From Symsagittifera roscoffensis (taxonomy: Eukaryota > Xenacoelomorpha > Acoela > Convolutidae): a stretch of 64,000 nt of DNA. The first letter of the stretch is position 1, and every line of letters starts with the position of its first letter. The stretch is taken from NCBI RefSeq assembly GCF_963678635.1, contig NC_087064.1, positions 70,059,465 through 70,123,464 on the forward strand, given 5' to 3'. The translations under genes were made by a program, and so were the position numbers. Below the pieces are notes generated by a model that searched no databases, was not told the DNA's origin, and saw only the letters and a list, made by a program, of their open reading frames with translations. Shown here one piece after another: positions 44,899 to 55,488 of the stretch.

Positions 44899-46481
44899 GA
44901 CGACATGTCGGGGGCATGCCCCTGCTAATTGATCTAAGCTTAGCTATGAGGACCGATCCCTTAGCGTTGATCAGAGGAGCCACGGAGTTTGTGAACCTCA
45001 TATCAGCAGTGGAGGGGAGTGTGCTGAACTGGTGTGAGCAGCAAGTATTGCGGGAACTCATGAGTGAAGATCTGTTGTTTGGAAAGATAGCAGAGCCAGA
45101 GATGACGGTCGTCAAGTTTGATGATCACTTCCGTGATCGTATGGGAGAAGTAGAGAGAGAGCTCATTGAAGTATTTCCGAAGCTCTGGAATCTAAGGCCC
45201 TATGACAAGACGAATAGTGAGATAACAAGAGTTCCTCGTCTCACTGCGGCATACCACAAGGTGAGAGAAGAGACGAAAGACTGGGGTGATTACGAGAAGC
45301 TGCCGGAGGAAAACCCTGAATTCCCTCTGATAAGAAGGATGTTGCTCGGATCAGTCTCCGTAGTACAAACTCCTAGATTGAGAGCGTTTGAGACCAATGA
45401 AAGGAGGGTAGCGAAATTCTCGGAAAAGATGGATCCGTGTTTTGTGGGCAGGAATGTCGCAGTGTTACAGTATACACGATTTGCTTATACGGATCAAGCC
45501 ACGAGGAGGCGCATAGGCAATGCCGCCGCGACCCCGAAGCCTGGAGCGTTTGACACGGAATGGACGGAATTAAACCTAGCGCCTATGAAGATGAGAGGCA
45601 GAGCCGAATTACCTGAGGCCTACCTGATTTTGAACAGTGTGAAACAGGGGTTAATAGTGGGAGGAACGTTGCAGACGAGAACCTTCCTGGCACCCTTCGG
45701 CTATGAGGAAATCAAAGTGGTCCATGGAGAAGAGGAAGATAAATCAGCCGGCAGGTTAATCATGCCGAAATTTCCGGAAGGGGCCAAGACTGACAGGCAA
45801 GGACCCTCAAGCTCGAGAGATACATCAGGAGGAGATGATGAGCAGGGAGGAAGCCGTCGATCGGAGGATCCTATGCAAGAGGGTCCCGATCAAGCAGAGA
45901 AGGAGAACAATAGACAGGAGGCACCGATGCGAGAACATTTGCAGAAGTTAGATTGTCTAAAAGATTTAGATTTTTTTGAGACAATGTGCAAGATTCTGAA
46001 CCTTCCGATGGAAGTAAAAAAGATATGGGCAAGGAGACGACTGATGCCGTGGTTTAGAGCCAACATGACTGCATGGTTGTATGAGCATGCCAAGAAGCAT
46101 ATGTCGAAGCACGGCAGAGTGTACAGTGTATATCAGCTGGAAATTGGGGCAGGAGCTTTCAAGCAAGCTTTCGTGGCTCATCGGAATGCAGTGACCACCG
46201 CTGTAAAGAGAATTTTCAGGACAAGTGAACGTAATGGAGGAGAGCAGGAAGAGATGTCGAAGGAAGATTTGGAGAGAAACGTGACGTTGTGTCTCCACAA
46301 CAGCTTCTGCAGGAACAGAGAATCTAACGTGGATCGCCTACCTTGTTGTAAGCAAAGGGTAGGAGAGCAGAAGTGTTGGAGGACTGCTTCCAACAGCGTC
46401 AGAATAGCTAGCGATGTGTTCCAAGACACAGAGACTGAAATTTCAGAGTCAATGTCGCAGGAGGAGGAGATGGAGCATTGA
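44793..46481 (+). CDS. Giant accessory polyprotein, C-terminal part (copy 1, 562 codons)
   Basis: This overlaps the previous frame by 106 bp and is shifted by one indel near 44860; in copy 3 the two parts are one frame. It lacks 28-30 codons around ATEFV (44990) and ~3.2 kb between GGSRRSEDPMQ (about 45870) and ENNRQEAP (about 45905) that copy 3 has. Visible parts are EMTVVKFDDHFRDRMGE, a charged acidic linker (about residues 330-380), then a basic, Trp- and Cys-containing C-terminus (MPWFRANMTAWLYEHAKKHM; CRNRESN, PCCKQRVGEQKCW) ending in an acidic MSQEEEMEH. No family recognised. Confidence 0.75.
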   Translation: MEKDKRSETYSYPDLLHQKRFGTGEDETVEREEDVRRHVGGMPLLIDLSLAMRTDPLALIRGATEFVNLISAVEGSVLNWCEQQVLRELMSEDLLFGKIAEPEMTVVKFDDHFRDRMGEVERELIEVFPKLWNLRPYDKTNSEITRVPRLTAAYHKVREETKDWGDYEKLPEENPEFPLIRRMLLGSVSVVQTPRLRAFETNERRVAKFSEKMDPCFVGRNVAVLQYTRFAYTDQATRRRIGNAAATPKPGAFDTEWTELNLAPMKMRGRAELPEAYLILNSVKQGLIVGGTLQTRTFLAPFGYEEIKVVHGEEEDKSAGRLIMPKFPEGAKTDRQGPSSSRDTSGGDDEQGGSRRSEDPMQEGPDQAEKENNRQEAPMREHLQKLDCLKDLDFFETMCKILNLPMEVKKIWARRRLMPWFRANMTAWLYEHAKKHMSKHGRVYSVYQLEIGAGAFKQAFVAHRNAVTTAVKRIFRTSERNGGEQEEMSKEDLERNVTLCLHNSFCRNRESNVDRLPCCKQRVGEQKCWRTASNSVRIASDVFQDTETEISESMSQEEEMEH

Positions 46482-47306
46482 CAAATGGCCGGAAAACAAG
46501 ATGCGAAAAGGAAGAAAATTAGAAGAATTTAGAAGTTTTAGAACTTCTAAACGACAAAAAAAGAAGAAACAAAGAAGTGACAAAAGAGAAGAAGTTAAAA
46601 CTAAGAATTGTTTTATGTGTGTGACAAAAACTCAAGTGAGAAACTAAGGAACCAAGTTGTAATTTAAAAATGAAAGAAAACATTTAGTTGAGTTTTGAGC
46701 ATTAAAGAATTTGTTGCATTTATAAATTTGCATTTTGATTTTAGTTAGTGGCTTTAGAGACACTTACTATTTAATCAGAAAGGCTTGAGTAAAGAGCATA
46801 TTTAAATTTTCTAGCCTGCATGATTGTTTTTAATCAACTAGGAAAACTGATCACTTTGTTGTGACATGAAAGGCTTGGGTTATTTCTCGAAAAGGGAGAT
46901 TGTTTCATTGTTCTTTCTAACCACAGAGTTCCTTAGTTTTAATATTCAGGACCAATAACAACTAAATTTTCCGAAGGGAAGAAGCATAGTAGGATAATTG
47001 TAGCTTGTTGGTTGGCAGGACTGTCATGCAAACTAACACCTTTTAAAACGGAGGAGAAAAAATTTTTAAATCAGGGCGTTGACATTGGAAGTCAGAAAAA
47101 ATGTTTTATCTCAAGTCATATCCTCAAAGTGCAGATTAGTGAAAAAATTTGGAAGGCTATAGTAGTGTAGTATGATGCCATTTATATTCTGCAGTGAGTC
47201 GATATGACGCGGATAAAAGTAATTTGTGCGTTTTGTAAATTCTGTTCGATGACACTGTACCAATTTTACGAACATTGCGAGATTCAATGGAGACTTTGAC
47301 CGGGCT
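46482..47306 (+). other. 3' untranslated tail of giant element (copy 1)
   Basis: Sequence between the polyprotein stop and the purine tract, conserved in copy 2 (53284-53998) and copy 3 (minus strand, 57219-56416). It includes a Lys/Arg-rich overlapping frame (46414-46647) that is also open in copy 2 and may be incidental. Copies 1 and 2 differ by a gap around 47080-47180. Confidence 0.7.
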
Positions 47307-47318
47307 GTCCGGGGAGTA
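47307..47318 (+). promoter_or_regulatory. Polypurine tract before 3' LTR
   Basis: GTCCGGGGAGTA directly precedes the LTR start TGTGAAACTCG. The same sequence precedes the LTR in copies 2 (53999-54009) and 3 (minus, 56415-56404). It is short for a plus-strand primer, but its position is exact in all three. Confidence 0.75.
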
Positions 47319-48229
47319 TGTGAAACTCGACCAGGATGGAAAAAAATGCAGATTCGTCAATTTCGAATAGTTAGCAGCTAGCCTTCCGATTTGACAGTTT
47401 TGAGAGATTAGTGACGTTATTGGGACGATTAGTCAAACGGTGAAGATCAAAATATTCTGGTATTTTGAAATTTTAAAAACTCGAAATGAGAGGGCTCACT
47501 TCTGAGAAACGGCTCAAACCGCCATTTTGGAGAAAAACCAGAAGAAAAAGAACAACAATAGTTGCGATAGTGATAACTACGAGAATTGCGATAGAAAAAC
47601 AAAAACGAATAGCAGAGTTAGCAGAGACCGTTCCGAGTTGCAACGATTGTATCGCTACAATAGTTGCAAGGCCGTTCACAACAATGGTGAAGTGTAGAAA
47701 AACAGCCTTCCGGAAAGAAGATAAGGTTGTTATTTGCCCGGATTCAGGATTCCGGAGGGGTCGCGGGATTTGAACTGAAACTGTTTATATAAACTTTTAG
47801 CTTCCCGGTTATGTCTTGAATTGAATTTATTTAACATCTGAAATCATTTTACGACGATGAGAAGCTAGGAGTTGGGGGAAAGGATTGATCCATCTTCGAT
47901 GGAGATGATGATTTTTATCTACTGAACAAAAACAATCATAATATAATAGAAAGTAGTAGCCCTGTTTTTAGGAGTGACCTCGTGGTCTGAGGATACTGAC
48001 ACCCAGCCATGAGCTCGCTAATTTGCATGTAAATAAGTTAACCTGCGCGTTCTGGTCGAAGCCGGAGAACAGTAACATTTTTTTTCGACCCGATGTTAGA
48101 AAGACCACCAAAAGAACTAGCTTTGGTAGAGACGGTGAAAAGCATGTAGAGCTCTGTTTCGACGCTGGCCAGTCGTTTTATAGCTCAGCTTTTTTTTCCG
48201 TCGATATGTACTTCCGGGCGAATGTTACA
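47319..48229 (+). mobile_element. 3' LTR of giant element (911 bp)
   Basis: TGTGAAACTCGACC to GGGCGAATGTTACA. Full-length form with the ATCTGAAATCATTTTACGACG block missing from the 5' LTR. TATATAAA near 47785. Followed by ACCGAACG, of which ACC repeats the base triplet left of the 5' LTR. Confidence 0.88.
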
Positions 48230-48795
48230 ACCGAACGATTCCCGAGAACACGAAGTGTATTGGGGAGATTTTACCATCATTCCAGAAGGACAACAAGACC
48301 GCTCTTCGTCCGGATTCCGGAATCCGGAAGGGTGCCGGGAGGATAATTGAAACTCCATTTTAACAACTTTTAGCTTCCGGTTATGTCTTGAATTGAATTA
48401 ATAACATCTAATTATTTTTTCAGGTTATGAGAAGCTAGGAGTTGAGGGAAATGTTGATCCATCTCCGATGGATATGATGAGCTTTGTCTACTGAAGAAAA
48501 ACAAAAGTTATATGATAATAAGTAGTAGCACTGTTTTAGGAGTGACCTCGTGGTCTCGGGATATTGAGACCCAGCCATCAGCTCGCTAATTTGCATGTAA
48601 ATAAGTTAACCTGCGCGTTCTGGTCGATGGCCCAATACAGTAATGATTTTGTCGACCTGATATTAAAAAGACCACCCCTAAAAGCTGGTTTTGCATAGAC
48701 GGTTAAAAGCACGTAGAGATGTGTTAAGTCGCTAGCCTGTCGGTTCGTAACCTAGCTTTATTTTCTGTCAATATGTATTTCCGGTCGAACCTTAT
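48230..48795 (+). mobile_element. Older LTR, right half
   Basis: It begins ACCGAACGATTCCCGAG, aligns with the LTR interior from GGCCGTTCACAACAACGGTG onward (CCGGATTCCGGAATCCGGAAGGGTG, AGCTTCCGGTTATG, GTGACCTCGTGGTCT) and ends near TTTCCGGTCGAACCTTATA. It completes the left half at 26796-27056. Confidence 0.78.
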
Positions 48796-48934
48796 AATTT
48801 TTATGGGGGTGGAGCCTTGCCGACCAATTTCCCATTTTTTTAATGAAAAAAATTCAAATTCATCAATTGATGATGGAGATGGAGTCATTGCTGGAGGCTG
48901 CACGATACAAAACGTAGAGGAACAATATGTTTGC
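48796..48934 (+). repeat. Host repeat U2, right part
   Basis: GGAGCCTTGCCGACC...TCAATTGATGATGGAG...GAACAATAT aligns with U1 25015-25140. It lies right of the older LTR as expected if that LTR had inserted in U2. Confidence 0.72.
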
Positions 48935-50958
48935 CTAAGGGGAATGCCTTGTCTTTGTCTGATGCAAACGTTGTCGCGCCCGAAACAAGATACAAAAGCG
49001 TTAGTGTGGGACTCTGGAGAACCGTCTCCACAGCGTTTTCCGACCAAGCCCAGCCCGTGTCCTTATAGGTGGTTAGTGCCATGATAGCAATAAAGTGGCT
49101 CTAAGCTCACGCATGCACGAGCGACTAGGAAACTGCAATGCCTACCCCAAGCAATCGAGCAGCACAGATTTGACTAGCATTTTGCTTGGTAAAAGAAAAA
49201 AGGGGTTTGACTCCGGCGTCTCTAATGTTTCAAGAGATATCGTATTTTAAGTTTCATTTTAGCTCGAAGAAAAAGGCACCAGCTTCAAAGCATTTGGAGA
49301 GACATTGATTAAACTTTATGCAATTTCACTGGTGACAATGGGACTATCCTTAATTTTCCAAAATATAAAATTGTCGCAGGTACCCTGTTGAACCAAGTAG
49401 TGTTCCTTTTGAAGTTGAAGTAATATGAAATTGGAACTTTGATATCGCCCAGGTTTACTTTCTCCGTTATTCCCCTGCCAGTGTTGGTTTTTTTTCCACC
49501 TTGACGTTTCACGCCCATGTCATGATTGGCTCAACGGTCTTGCTGAAGTGGCGTTCCAATAAATCGAAAATTTGTTTTCATTCAAAACCGGTAATAGACA
49601 TCTTTTTGCGATAGATTGATCTTACTGGTGCTTTAAAACAGATGCGTGAAGAGCAAGACGAGCATCCAAGATTTATTGTTTGCTGGTTTGCTCTTAAAGT
49701 CGTTGATGCGAGTCCTAAGGCCATTTGCAGAGGTTTCATGCTGCTTTCGGTATGTTTTCGATGACTTAGCCGCGAGAGTTTTGATAAAGCTCAGGAAGTG
49801 TCTGCCCGTTGCTTGGACTGGAGATTGCAACAGTAGTGATGAAGAAGATGACCGCTATAAGACACAAAACTGCTGAATGATGGGAAGTAAGTTCAATCCT
49901 CCTAAAGGGTAAGCTGTTGCAGTGGAGAAGTTTGGGTAAGAATTTGAGGATGAAACTACTCCATTGGACATGGCATCAAACATTTCCACAGCGAAATGGC
50001 CAGGTGGAATTGTAGCGCAGAAGTTGGATGTAATTTTTCCTCGGTGTGCTGCACGTGTTGTGGAATGCACAAACATCAGAAAAGAAATGACCTCACGCGA
50101 GCAGAACTGATGCGCCTATCTCAACATGACTCCTATACCTGCACAAAGCAGCCGTCGATCCCACTCCCCGAGATGAGGAAATAGCGAACTGGACGTGTTG
50201 GAGTTGCCTTTCTGGACGTGTTGGAGTTGCCTTTCTGGACGTGTTGGAGTTGCCTTTCTTGATGTCGCTGATACGGGAAGAAAGGCCCAATCAGAAGGTG
50301 GTGAGGACGGCTTACATTATGACAGTTTGCGCTATTGCAGAGTATGGTGGCGCGGTCTGGCTGAAAATTGCCGAACCCTTTTTATGAGAACTGATAGAGA
50401 GTCAGCAAAAGATTTTTGTGCGCTTGAATACATGCTGCATTGTGCCAACGCGTCAGAGCACTCCATGCTGTTTAGACGCGACGAGACAAAAATACTTCTG
50501 GCAAAAAACATAATGAAATGCTCTGCAAAGAGTTCTTTCATGAATGCTAAGAAAGACAAGAGCACAGTGCAGATTACCATACTGTAAACTAGAAAAGGTA
50601 AAACCCGAACATCAGGTCCACCCTCGAACATAAGTTCAAACCCCAAATTAAACAGAAGCTTACGAACAACCTGGAGAGAATCTCTAAGCTTGAGTAGGTT
50701 TGCACAATTCTGCACGAATTGGCTGCGACTCATCTTTTAATGGCCTTAGCGATTGAAATAAAGTCCGAGAACCAGCCCACGTAACTGTCGGTGCTCTAAG
50801 AAAGAATCTTAGAGCACGGACACAAACCAATAAGATGTCCCATGATTTGGTGAAATCCGACATAGAAGGATTGCTTTTTTTATCATATAAATGTTTTCTT
50901 TTGGCGTTGGTAGGGATTTAATCAACCTGTGCATGGACTGTTGTATATCCGTTGTAAA
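48935..50958. other. Unclassified 2-kb stretch
   Basis: No recognised gene. Short frames occur on both strands (for example 50195-50587 plus, 130 codons, partly built from the minisatellite, and 50733-50332 minus). A 38-bp piece near 50754-50792 (GAGAACCAGCCCACGTAACTG) matches U1 25158-25180. It separates copy 1 from copy 2. Confidence 0.4.
50191..50259 (+). repeat. 23-bp minisatellite, 3 units
   Basis: GGACGTGTTGGAGTTGCCTTTCT is repeated three times without change. Confidence 0.92.
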
Positions 50959-53283
50959 GAGTATACCCGAAACAAGTGAATCAGGAAGGTGATGTCCAAA
51001 GATACGGCGGGTTGAAAGCGATAAAGAAAGATGAGACCATCTTTGCCGCTTACGACAAGGCAGAAATGAGGAAGGCCAAGATTATGATAGTAGCGAATTC
51101 AGACTTCGTACACACTTCCAAGTCTCTGTTTTGGCCGGATGTTATAATGTTGGCAGCGATCGATCTGGACCTAATGCAATCCGTGTCAATGGCGATCGGG
51201 GTACAAAGACAGACAGAGATGAACCCAATCACAATTGTGTTTGCTGGCATCAATGACCATTTACACAGTACAGGTTTCCTGAGCAGACTCAGAGCGCCTA
51301 CGACAGCCGAGGCCGCTGTATGGCCAGCGATAAAAGACATACTCGAGTCGATGGGTGAAGTAGTGGATACCCTGAAAGAAGGTTCCTTCACCGAGATGAC
51401 ACCGAGAGCCGTGTTCGCGTTTTCTCCGGGGTATGTACGTCTCTCGGATGGACTAATGTTCGTGTATGCGATAGTGGCTTTGCTCTCGGAAGGGAAATAT
51501 GATGTAATCATATCGGCCCCAAATCGCGAGATAGAAATGGAGAATCTGAGACCACTCAGGGCCGAACTACCGGCGGTGTGGTCCGATATCTCGAACGCGA
51601 TGAGAGGATTCAAGGACCATTCACTACACATGCTAGTGTTGGACGAGGTGCTGGGGTTGGAACTGTCCAACTTCCGTCGACAGCTCAAGTTGAAGCCAGA
51701 AATAGATGACGATCATCGAGTAATTGTGGCGATCTCGAATGACTTATGGTTCCGAGGAATGGACATAAAGGAGGAAGGAGAGAGAAGAAACAACTCCACT
51801 CATATCAGCAGTGGACGGGAGTGTGCTGAACTGGTGTGAGCAGCAAGTATTGCGGGAACTCATGAGTGAAGATCTGTTGTTTGAAAAGATAGCAGAGCCA
51901 GAGATGACGGTCGTCAAGTTTGATGATCACTTCCGTGATCGTATGGGAGAAGTAGAGAGAGAGAGAGCTCATTGAAGTATTTCCGAAGCTCTGGAATCTA
52001 AGGCCCTATGAAAAGACGAATGGTGAGATAACAAGAGTTCCTCGTCTCACTGCGGCATACCACAAGGTGAGAGAAGAGACGAAAGACTGGGGTGATTACG
52101 AGAAGCTGCCAGAGGAAATCCCTGAATTCCCTCTGATAAGAAGGATGTTGCTCGGATTAGCCTCCGTAGTACAAACTTCTAGATTGAGAGCGTTTGAGAC
52201 CAATGAAAGGAGGGTAGCGAATTTTTCGGAAAAGATGGATCCATGTTTTGTGGGCAGGAATGCCGCAGTGTTACAGTATACACGATTTGCTTATACGGAT
52301 CAAGCCACGAGGAGGCGCATAGGCAATGCCGCGACCCCGAAGCCTGGAGCGTTTGACACGGAATAGACGGAATTAAACCTAGCGCCTATAAAGATGAGAG
52401 GCAGAGCCGAATTACCTGAGGCCTCCTTGATTTTGAACAGTGTGAAACAGGGGTTAACAGTGGGAGGAACGTTGCAGACGAGAACCTTCCTGGCACCCTT
52501 CGGCTATGAGGAAATCAAAGTGGTCCATGGAGAAGAGGAAGATGAATCAGCCGGCAGGTTAATCATACCGAAATTTCCGGAAGGGGCCAAGACTGACCGG
52601 CAAGGACCCTCAAGCTCGAGAGATACATCAGGAGGAGATGATGAGCAGGGAGGAAGCCGTCAATCGTAGGAGCCTATGGAAGAGGGTCCCGATCAAGCAG
52701 AGAAGGAGAACAATAGACAGGAGGCACCGACGCGAGAACAATTGCAGAAGTTGGATTGTCTAAAAGATTTAGATCTTTTTTGGACAATGTGCAAGATTCT
52801 GAACATTCCGATGGAAGTGAAAAAGATATGGGCAAGGAGACGACTGATGCCATGGTTTAGAGCCAACATGACTGCATGGTTGTATGAGTATGCCAAGAAG
52901 CATATGTCGAAGCACGGCAGAGTGTACAGTGTATATCAGCTGGACATTGGGGCAGGAGCTTTCAAGCAAGCTTTCGTGACTCATCGGAATGCAGTGACCA
53001 CCGCTGTAAAGAGAATTTCAGAACAAGTGAACGTAATGGAGGAGAGCAGGAAGAGATGTTGAAGGAAGATTTGGAAAGAAACGTGACGTTGTGTCTCCAC
53101 AACAGCTTCTGCAGGAACAGAGAATCTAACGTGGATCCCCTACCTTGTTATAAGCAAAGGGTAGGAGAGCAGAAGTGTTGGAGGACTGCTTCCAGCAGCG
53201 TCAGAATAGCTATCGATGTGTTGCAAGACACAGAGACTGAAAGTTCAGAGTCAGTGTCGCAGGAGAAGGAGATGGAGCATTGA
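50959..53283 (+). pseudogene. Giant polyprotein, truncated copy 2
   Basis: It starts abruptly at AGAGTATACCCGAAACAAG (equivalent to copy 1 43350). A 287-codon frame (50976-51839) covers the second SGNH-like region (FAGINDHLHSTG). An internal deletion at 51799 joins copy 1 positions ~44190 and ~45000 through a CTC overlap. Then come frames 52067-52366, 52394-52669 (after a TAG at 52363), 52676-53062 and 53056-53283, broken by an AG-repeat expansion near 51960 and by indels. It carries the same 3.2-kb deletion as copy 1. No 5' part, so not functional. Confidence 0.85.
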
Positions 53284-54009
53284 CAAATGGCCGGAAAACA
53301 AGATGCGAAAAGGAAGAAAATTAGAAGAATTTAGAAGTTTTAGAACTTCTAAACGACGAAAAAAGAAGAAACAAAGAAGTGACAAAAGAGAAGAAGTTAA
53401 AACTCAGAACTGTTTTATGTGTGTGACAAAAACTCTAGTGAGAAACTAAGCAAACAAGTTGTAATTGAAAATTGAAAGAAAACCTTTAGTTGAGTTTTGA
53501 GCATTAAAAAATTTGTTGCATTTATGAGTTTGCATTTTGATTTTAGTTAGTGGCTTTAGAGACACTTACTATTTAATCAGAAAGGCTTGAGTAGAGAGTA
53601 TATTTAAACATTCTAGCCTGCATTATTGTTTTTAATTAACTGGGAAAATTGATCACTTTGTGGTGACATGAAAGGCTTGGGTAATTTCTCGAAGAGGGAG
53701 ATTGTTTCATTGTTCTTTCTAACCACAGAGTTACTTAATTTTAATATTCAGGACCAATAACAACTAAAATTTCCGAAGGGAAGAAGCATAATAGGATAAT
53801 TTTAGCTTGTTGGTTGGCAGGACTGTCCTGCAAACTAGCACCTTTTAAAACCTAGGAGAAAAAAATTTTAAATCAGGGCTGCAGTGAGTCGATATGACGC
53901 GGATAAAAGTAACTTCATGCATTTTGTAAATTCTGTTCAATGAGACTGTACCAATATTACGAACATTGCGAGATTCAATGGGGACATTGACCGGGCTGTC
54001 CGGGGAGTA
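53284..54009 (+). other. 3' tail and purine tract of copy 2
   Basis: Collinear with copy 1 46482-47318 with a deletion of ~100 bp, ending GTCCGGGGAGTA before the LTR. Confidence 0.75.
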
Positions 54010-54826
54010 TGAGACATTCGACCAGAATGGACAAAAATGCAGATTCGGCGATTTCGAATAATTAGCAGCTAGCTTTCCGAATTGACAGTTTTGAGAGATT
54101 AGTGACGTTATTGGGACGATTAGTCAAACGGTGAAGGTCAAGATATTCTGGTATTTATGAAATTTTAAAAATTCGAACTGAGAGGTCGCACTTCTGAGAA
54201 ACGGCAAAAACCGCCATTTTGGAGAACAACAATAGTTGCGATAGTGATAACTACGAGAATTGCGATAGAAAAACAACAACGAATAGCAGAGTTAGCAGAA
54301 ACCGTTCCGAGTTGCAACGATTTAGTGGCTAAAATTGTTGCAAGGCCGTTCACAACAACGGTGAAGTGTAGAAAAACAGCCTTCCGGAAAGAAGATAAGG
54401 TTGTTATTTCCCCGAATTCAGGAATCCGGAGGGGTCGCGGGATTTGAACTGAAACTGTTTATATAAACTTTTAGCTTCCCGGTTATGTCTTGAATTGAAT
54501 TTATTTAACATTTTATCTACTGAACAAAAACAATCATAATATAATAGAAAGTAGTAGCCCTGTTTTTAGGTGTGACCTCGTGGTCTGAGGATAGTGACAC
54601 CCAGCCATGAGCTCACTATTTTGCATGTAAGTAAGTTAATTTGAGCGTTCTGGTCGAAGCCGGAGAACAGTATTATTTTTTTCGACCCGATGTTAGAAAG
54701 ACCACCAAAAGAACTAGCTTTGGTAGAGACGGTGAAAAGCATGTAGAGCTTAGTTTAGACGCTGGCCAGTCGTTTTATAGCTTAGCTTTTTTTTCCGTCG
54801 ATATGTACTTCCGGGCGAATGTTACA
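54010..54826 (+). mobile_element. LTR of copy 2 (817 bp)
   Basis: TGAGACATTCGACC to GGGCGAATGTTACA. It has the same ~90-bp gap as the 5' LTR at 27057. The right flank is the same ACCGAACGATTCCC sequence as after copy 1, so copies 1 and 2 with flanks are related by duplication and are not two insertions. Confidence 0.85.
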
Positions 54827-55396
54827 ACCGAACGATTCCCGAGAACACGAAGTGTATTGGGGAGATTTTACCATCATTCCAGAAGGACAACAAGACCGCT
54901 CTTCGTCCGGATTCCGGAATCCGGAAGGGTGCCGGGAGGATAACTGAAACTCCATTTTAACAACTTTTAGCTTCCGGTTTTGTCCTGAATTGAATTAATA
55001 ACATCTAATTTCGTTTTCAGGTTATGAGAAGCTAGGAGTTGAGGGAAAGTTTGATCCATCTCCGATGGATATGATGAGCTTTATCTGCTGAAGAAAAACA
55101 AAAGTAATATGATAATAAGTAGTAGCACTGTTTTTAGGAGTGACCTCGTGGTCTGGGGTTACTGAGACCTAGCCATGAGCTCGCTAATTTGCATGTAAAT
55201 AAGTTAATCTGCGCGTTCTGGCCGATGGCCCAATACAGTAATGATTTTGTCGACCTGATATTAAAAAGACCACCCCTAAAGAACTGGTTTTGGCAGAGAC
55301 GGTTAAAAGCATATAGAGCTGTGTTAAGACGCTAGCCAGTCGGTTCGTAACTCAGCTTTATTTCCCGTCAATTTGTATTTCCGGGCGAATCTTATA
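54827..55396 (+). mobile_element. Older LTR right half, duplicated with copy 2
   Basis: Nearly identical to 48230-48795, ending CCGGGCGAATCTTATA. Confidence 0.78.
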
Positions 55397-55488
55397 ATTT
55401 TTATGCGGGTGGAGCCTTGCCGACCAATTTCCCATTTTTTAATGAAAAAACTGAAATACATCAATTGATGATGGAGGTGGAATCATTG
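55397..55488 (+). repeat. Host repeat U fragment interrupted by copy 3
   Basis: GGAGCCTTGCCGACC...TGGAATCATTG matches 48809-48899, but where copy 1 continues CTGGAGGCTGC the minus-strand LTR of copy 3 begins. Confidence 0.72.

Larger units (their letters stand above)
27057..48229 (+). mobile_element. Giant Ty3/gypsy-type LTR retrotransposon, ~21.2 kb, with accessory polyprotein (copy 1)
   Basis: This is one insertion bounded by related LTRs (27057-27868 and 47319-48229), with ACC on both outer sides and an older LTR split around it. In order it carries a tRNA-Asn-like primer site, a 3.1-kb leader, gag (30969-33283), zinc knuckles and protease, RT, RNase H, a long spacer, integrase, a macro domain (39909-40489), a SGNH-containing giant polyprotein (40877-46481), a ~0.8-kb tail, a purine tract and the 3' LTR. 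Pol order RT-RNase H-integrase and a D,D(35)E integrase place it in Ty3/gypsy. Compared with copy 3 it lacks ~3.2 kb of polyprotein, so a complete element would be ~24 kb. LTRs differ by indels (a ~90-bp gap in the 5' LTR) and substitutions, and gag-pol has many stops: an old, inactive copy. Alternative: LTR exchange between copies by recombination. Confidence 0.8.

Noticed and set aside
40877..46481. Envelope glycoprotein of an endogenous retrovirus
   Set aside because: No signal peptide, furin-type site with fusion peptide, or single C-terminal membrane anchor is visible; the SGNH domain and size do not fit.
46414..46647. Separate small basic protein overlapping the polyprotein end
   Set aside because: Open in copies 1 and 2 but different in copy 3; Lys/Arg richness follows from purine-rich DNA.
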